A stretch of DNA of 64,000 bases from Theobroma cacao (lineage: Eukaryota > Streptophyta > Magnoliopsida > Malvales > Malvaceae), in assembly GCF_000208745.1 (NCBI RefSeq), contig NC_030857.1, forward strand, positions 4,316,714 through 4,380,713, written 5' to 3'. Under the pieces are notes generated by a model, which saw only the letters and a list, made by a program, of their open reading frames with translations, ran no database searches and had not been told where the DNA came from. The position numbers and the translations under genes are program-made. How positions within the stretch are numbered: position 1 is the stretch's first letter; each line of letters opens with the position of its first letter. Below are positions 60,961 through 64,000 of this stretch, one piece after another.

Positions 60961-63243
60961 AGTACACCAAGTATTGATGCCAAAGATTTTCCTCTTAGGA
61001 GCCTCAAGCAAGTTCTGCTGCCAAATCTTTCTTTTTAAGTTCTTTTTTTTTTTTGTCTGTGAAGCCTGTTGATCGAATTGTTCCCTAAATAGCTTTAATG
61101 TGTCTGCAAGTAAAGAATGAGTTATTTCTTGACTCATCTTCCTCCTCATTATGCAGATACCCGAGACCTTAATCGTAATTAAGCTTTCTGTCCCTCGGCC
61201 AATTCCATGTATCAACAACTTTCTACTGTCCCTGCATTCGATTGCTAACCACAAGATTCACATTCCACAACAATTCATTATTTATCAGGGACAGTGTTGC
61301 ATCTACATGTTTTTACAGGTAATAACCTTTTCCCTGTCCCTGTGGGTGAGATCATGCTACAACAACCATGGATTACAATCTGTAGGCTAAACTAACCCAG
61401 TCACTCAGAAAGTTGCCACATGGGAGAAACTAGTACAGACCCATTGGTCCACAGATAAGGATGAACATCAAAATGCAGCCCATATTCAAGCTTGGCAATT
61501 GTGGTTATGGGAAAATATGCAAGGCGAAGCCAGCGGCTCATCCTCCAGGCTGAAGAACCCTGGCATAACATGTTACCCACTAAACACTTGGGTGATTCAT
61601 GAGTGGACACCAATAATCAGCAAATAATGGTCCTCCATCCTCATTGGTCAATTCCTTGCTGCACATTTCGATACTCCATTATTAATTGTTTCTTCTGGTC
61701 CTTTCCAAGTTTACAAGGTAAAGAAGTAAAAGAAGAAACGTAAGGTCCAAATTTTAGTGTCAAAAGAAATTATATTTCGCAGGTTGACCTATTAAATGCA
61801 TGAATACATTTAGTTAAATTACGTAAATCGAATCAATCTACTAGTTGAAAATAACTAATACATCTGACAATGATGGACTTTGCTTCTAACAATACAACTC
61901 TTTTTTAGCCTCCTCTTTTCTAGTTGCATGTGATCTTATAATTTTCTATTGACCCTTATGTTGTCCCATTACTTAAAAAAGAAACCTTTTATTTCATTGC
62001 AACTCCCATTCATCCCCCGTTTTTTAACCCACTCGGTCTTAAATTATTTAATACTTCTCAAATCTCAAGTCTTCATAACCCTCCATTTTAAGAGAGTTTG
62101 GCTCTAACGATCTTAGTTTTATCAAAATTATTATAACATTTTGACATAATTTACTTATAATTATAAAATCTAAACTGAAATCAAATTTACTCATTTCACA
62201 TCGTTAAAACGATTGTTATGAATTAAAATTTTACAATTTTAAAAAAGTTATAATCAAATTTTCGTTTTGATTTTTTATCGTAATAATAAAAACGATGAAA
62301 GTCTACATAATAAATTTCCAAGTAAATAAACCAACCCAATTGATCCCCGCTCAAAACTTATGGGCTTTTTATCGTAGTGGTAGGAAAGAAATGGTTGAAG
62401 TTACAAATAAGATAGTCCTTTTTGTAACAATTAAATACTACTAGTAGCTAGTTTTGGTTTCTGGTAATTTTCTCTCACTTACAACAACATTCAATTTTAT
62501 GTGTAAGAAAAGGTAGTAGGTACACCAAATACTTTCCTCTACTCTATTTTCTTCTTAGCATTTTCCTTTAATCTTTCTTCTTTGTTCCCTCTCTCTCGTT
62601 CCTTTTATCTCCTGTTTCTTCACATTTTCCTCGCATATATTTCATCTTTTGAGGAAAGGAAATTAAGGAGTGGGGGCCCAACAAAATTAAGGGACAATCT
62701 GTTCACCTGATTGGCTACCAAACCCAACGCGTCCTAGCGCGGAATCACGTTTTCCCACGAAATCAATTCCCATGTTTATTAATTCCCCGGGCAGAATCCC
62801 CACCAATTTATTTACCGCTCCACGCGGTAACCAAGTAAAACCGATAACATAGCAACAAATTCACCAGTCTTTTAACCTTCGTTTACCCGTTCTAACAGTC
62901 AAAAACTGTCTCTACACTTCTGCGTACGGAAGAAAAAATAAAAATCTATTTGGAAGAGTAATAAGACCAAGACAAAAAGAAAAGCATTTGGAAGTAACAT
63001 TATTGTCAACTCCGGTCCTTTTGTTCTCTTATTGCTTTTTTGAAGGGCCGTTGAGGGAAGAACAAATACTAAAGGAATCCAAATATATCTTCCGATTTGG
63101 TGGAAGAATATAAATTTTTTATGCTGCCTGAGCTTCTCTTTCAATCTCGGCACTTTCCTTTGATGAGGAAGTAATAAAAACAAGCTAGCGTTTGTTGATT
63201 AAGCTATTTTTGGAAGAGAAGAAGTAAAACAAGAAAGCAAAAA

Positions 63244-63420
63244 ATGGAGAGTTACTTGAACGAGAACTTTGGAGACGTGAAGCCGAAGAACTCGTCGGAA
63301 GAAGCTTTGCAAAGATGGAGGAAACTCTGTTGGATCGTGAAGAATCGTAAGCGAAGGTTTCGTTTTACGGCTAATCTCTCCAAACGATTCGAAGCCGAAG
63401 CCATTCGTCGCTCCAATCAG
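63244..63420 (+). CDS. ACA1: ACA1/ACA2-type Ca2+-ATPase, first exon
   Basis: The first coding exon gives 59 residues and ends at a GT donor in phase 0; the gene continues past the window. MESYLNENFGDVKPKNSSEEALQRWRKLCWIVKNRKRRFRFTANLSKR is the N-terminal autoinhibitory, calmodulin-binding domain of P2B Ca2+-ATPases; the basic amphipathic part is about residues 24-48. GDVKPKNSS and WIVKN favour ACA1 over ACA2. Calmodulin binding releases autoinhibition and the pump exports Ca2+ from the cytosol at internal or plasma membranes. The bases from 63421 to the edge read as the first intron; none of the next expected exon (EK-R-AVLVS) is visible. Confidence 0.9.
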
Positions 63421-64000
63421 GTTTTCTTCTATCTTTTATTGAGCCTTTCCTTTTTTAAAAAAAAATTATTTTTGGAAATATGCTTATAGTTTGTTTTGGT
63501 TGCTTCCTGAGGAAGCTTAGTAGAATTAAATGAAACTGAGCTTTGCTTAACTAAACAAATTTAAATTATTTTTGGACCAAGCGTTAGAACGAGATTTCCT
63601 TTTCTGATCTATTCAGTCCTTTACTTTTCCTATCTAAAGAAGCCATAAACATCTGGTTTGATATTATATCTTTTAATCTTTCCCCATAAGATTAAATTAA
63701 TTATTAATATAGATCAAATCTCTCACTTTGTTCCCCTGGATTGCTCATGTTGCCAGAGATGTAGAATTTAAATCTAATTAGGTTTAGATCAACTGATCTA
63801 TAGCTGCCTAGTGGACATTCCAATACTCAAAGTCTTGTTGAAAGCTTGCTACTTTGGATGTATGCACTATTTGAAGTATGGCTTTGTAAATCATTGGCAT
63901 TGTGATTTTCAGCCAGAATTTGAGGTCTATTAACCTGAATCTCAAGTTTTTTGCGAAAATTAGTGCCCTGGTAGGTGAAAGCTAGATAATTTGTTCTATG

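Larger units (their letters stand above)
55165..63243. other. Intergenic, D14 to ACA1
   Basis: Eight kb between divergent start codons. Visible structure: a 142-bp-period imperfect tandem repeat at 56600-56842, a 21-bp tandem repeat at 60577-60618, an ACCAA-type pentanucleotide repeat near 60938-60960, and C/T- and A/T-rich runs. Open frames of up to 116 codons have no family. The part around 62500-63243 is ACA1 promoter and leader, with a CTTT-rich tract. Confidence 0.5.

Noticed and set aside
1..64000. CRISPR arrays, tRNA or rRNA genes, prokaryotic defence or toxin systems
   Set aside because: No regularly spaced repeats, no cloverleaf consensus boxes and no rRNA text were found on either strand. 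The content is plant nuclear throughout.

Overview
The window is nuclear DNA from a dicot plant. It is AT-rich, has long intergenic gaps, and its genes are split by short GT-AG introns with T-rich acceptors. Every recognised protein has a plant or general eukaryotic family. There are twelve recognisable protein genes plus the first exon of a thirteenth, one degenerate gene fragment, retroelement tails and a large tandem duplication. Family assignments rest on reading translated exons by eye; no database search was possible.

Layout. 1-1.9 kb (+): 3' part of a GPN2/QQT1-type GTPase. 4.2-5.0 kb (+): single-exon ZCF37-like membrane-anchored protein. 6.1-8.3 kb (-): AKAP17A-like RRM protein, divergent from a tiny SVIP-like gene (8.65-9.76 kb, +) across a 351-bp shared promoter. 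11.1-14.0 kb (-): NPGR1, a calmodulin-binding TPR protein. 18.8-23.0 kb (+): CSA/ERCC8, the WD40 receptor of transcription-coupled repair, in nine exons. 23.2-34.8 kb: an AKAP17A-derived pseudogene fragment and two near-identical intronless PHD-finger/N-acetyltransferase genes (IDM1-like, both -) in a tandem duplication with LINE-like tails between the copies. 35.9-37.0 kb (+): F-box/kelch protein. 38.9-41.3 kb (-): VDAC porin, six exons, 276 residues. 45.6-47.1 kb (+): ARM-repeat protein. 54.3-55.2 kb (-): D14, the strigolactone receptor, with an intact Ser-Asp-His triad. 63.2 kb to the edge (+): first coding exon of an ACA1/ACA2-type calmodulin-regulated Ca2+-ATPase.

The genes are independently transcribed housekeeping, signalling and chromatin genes, not a pathway cluster. 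NPGR1, CSA and ACA1 are also close together on Arabidopsis chromosome 1 (recalled loci At1g27460, At1g27840, At1g27770), so part of this is probably an old conserved block.

The most unusual structure is 23.2-34.8 kb. The 3' ends of both PHD/acetyltransferase genes, apparently including the stop codon, are homologous to an intron of the AKAP17A-like gene about 17 kb away. Beyond copy A, decayed versions of the next two AKAP17A exons and introns still follow in order. A third, older copy of the upstream flank lies between the two genes. This looks like a chimeric gene born from a segmental duplication and then multiplied in tandem. I see no CRISPR array, tRNA, rRNA, complete transposon or bacterial-type system.
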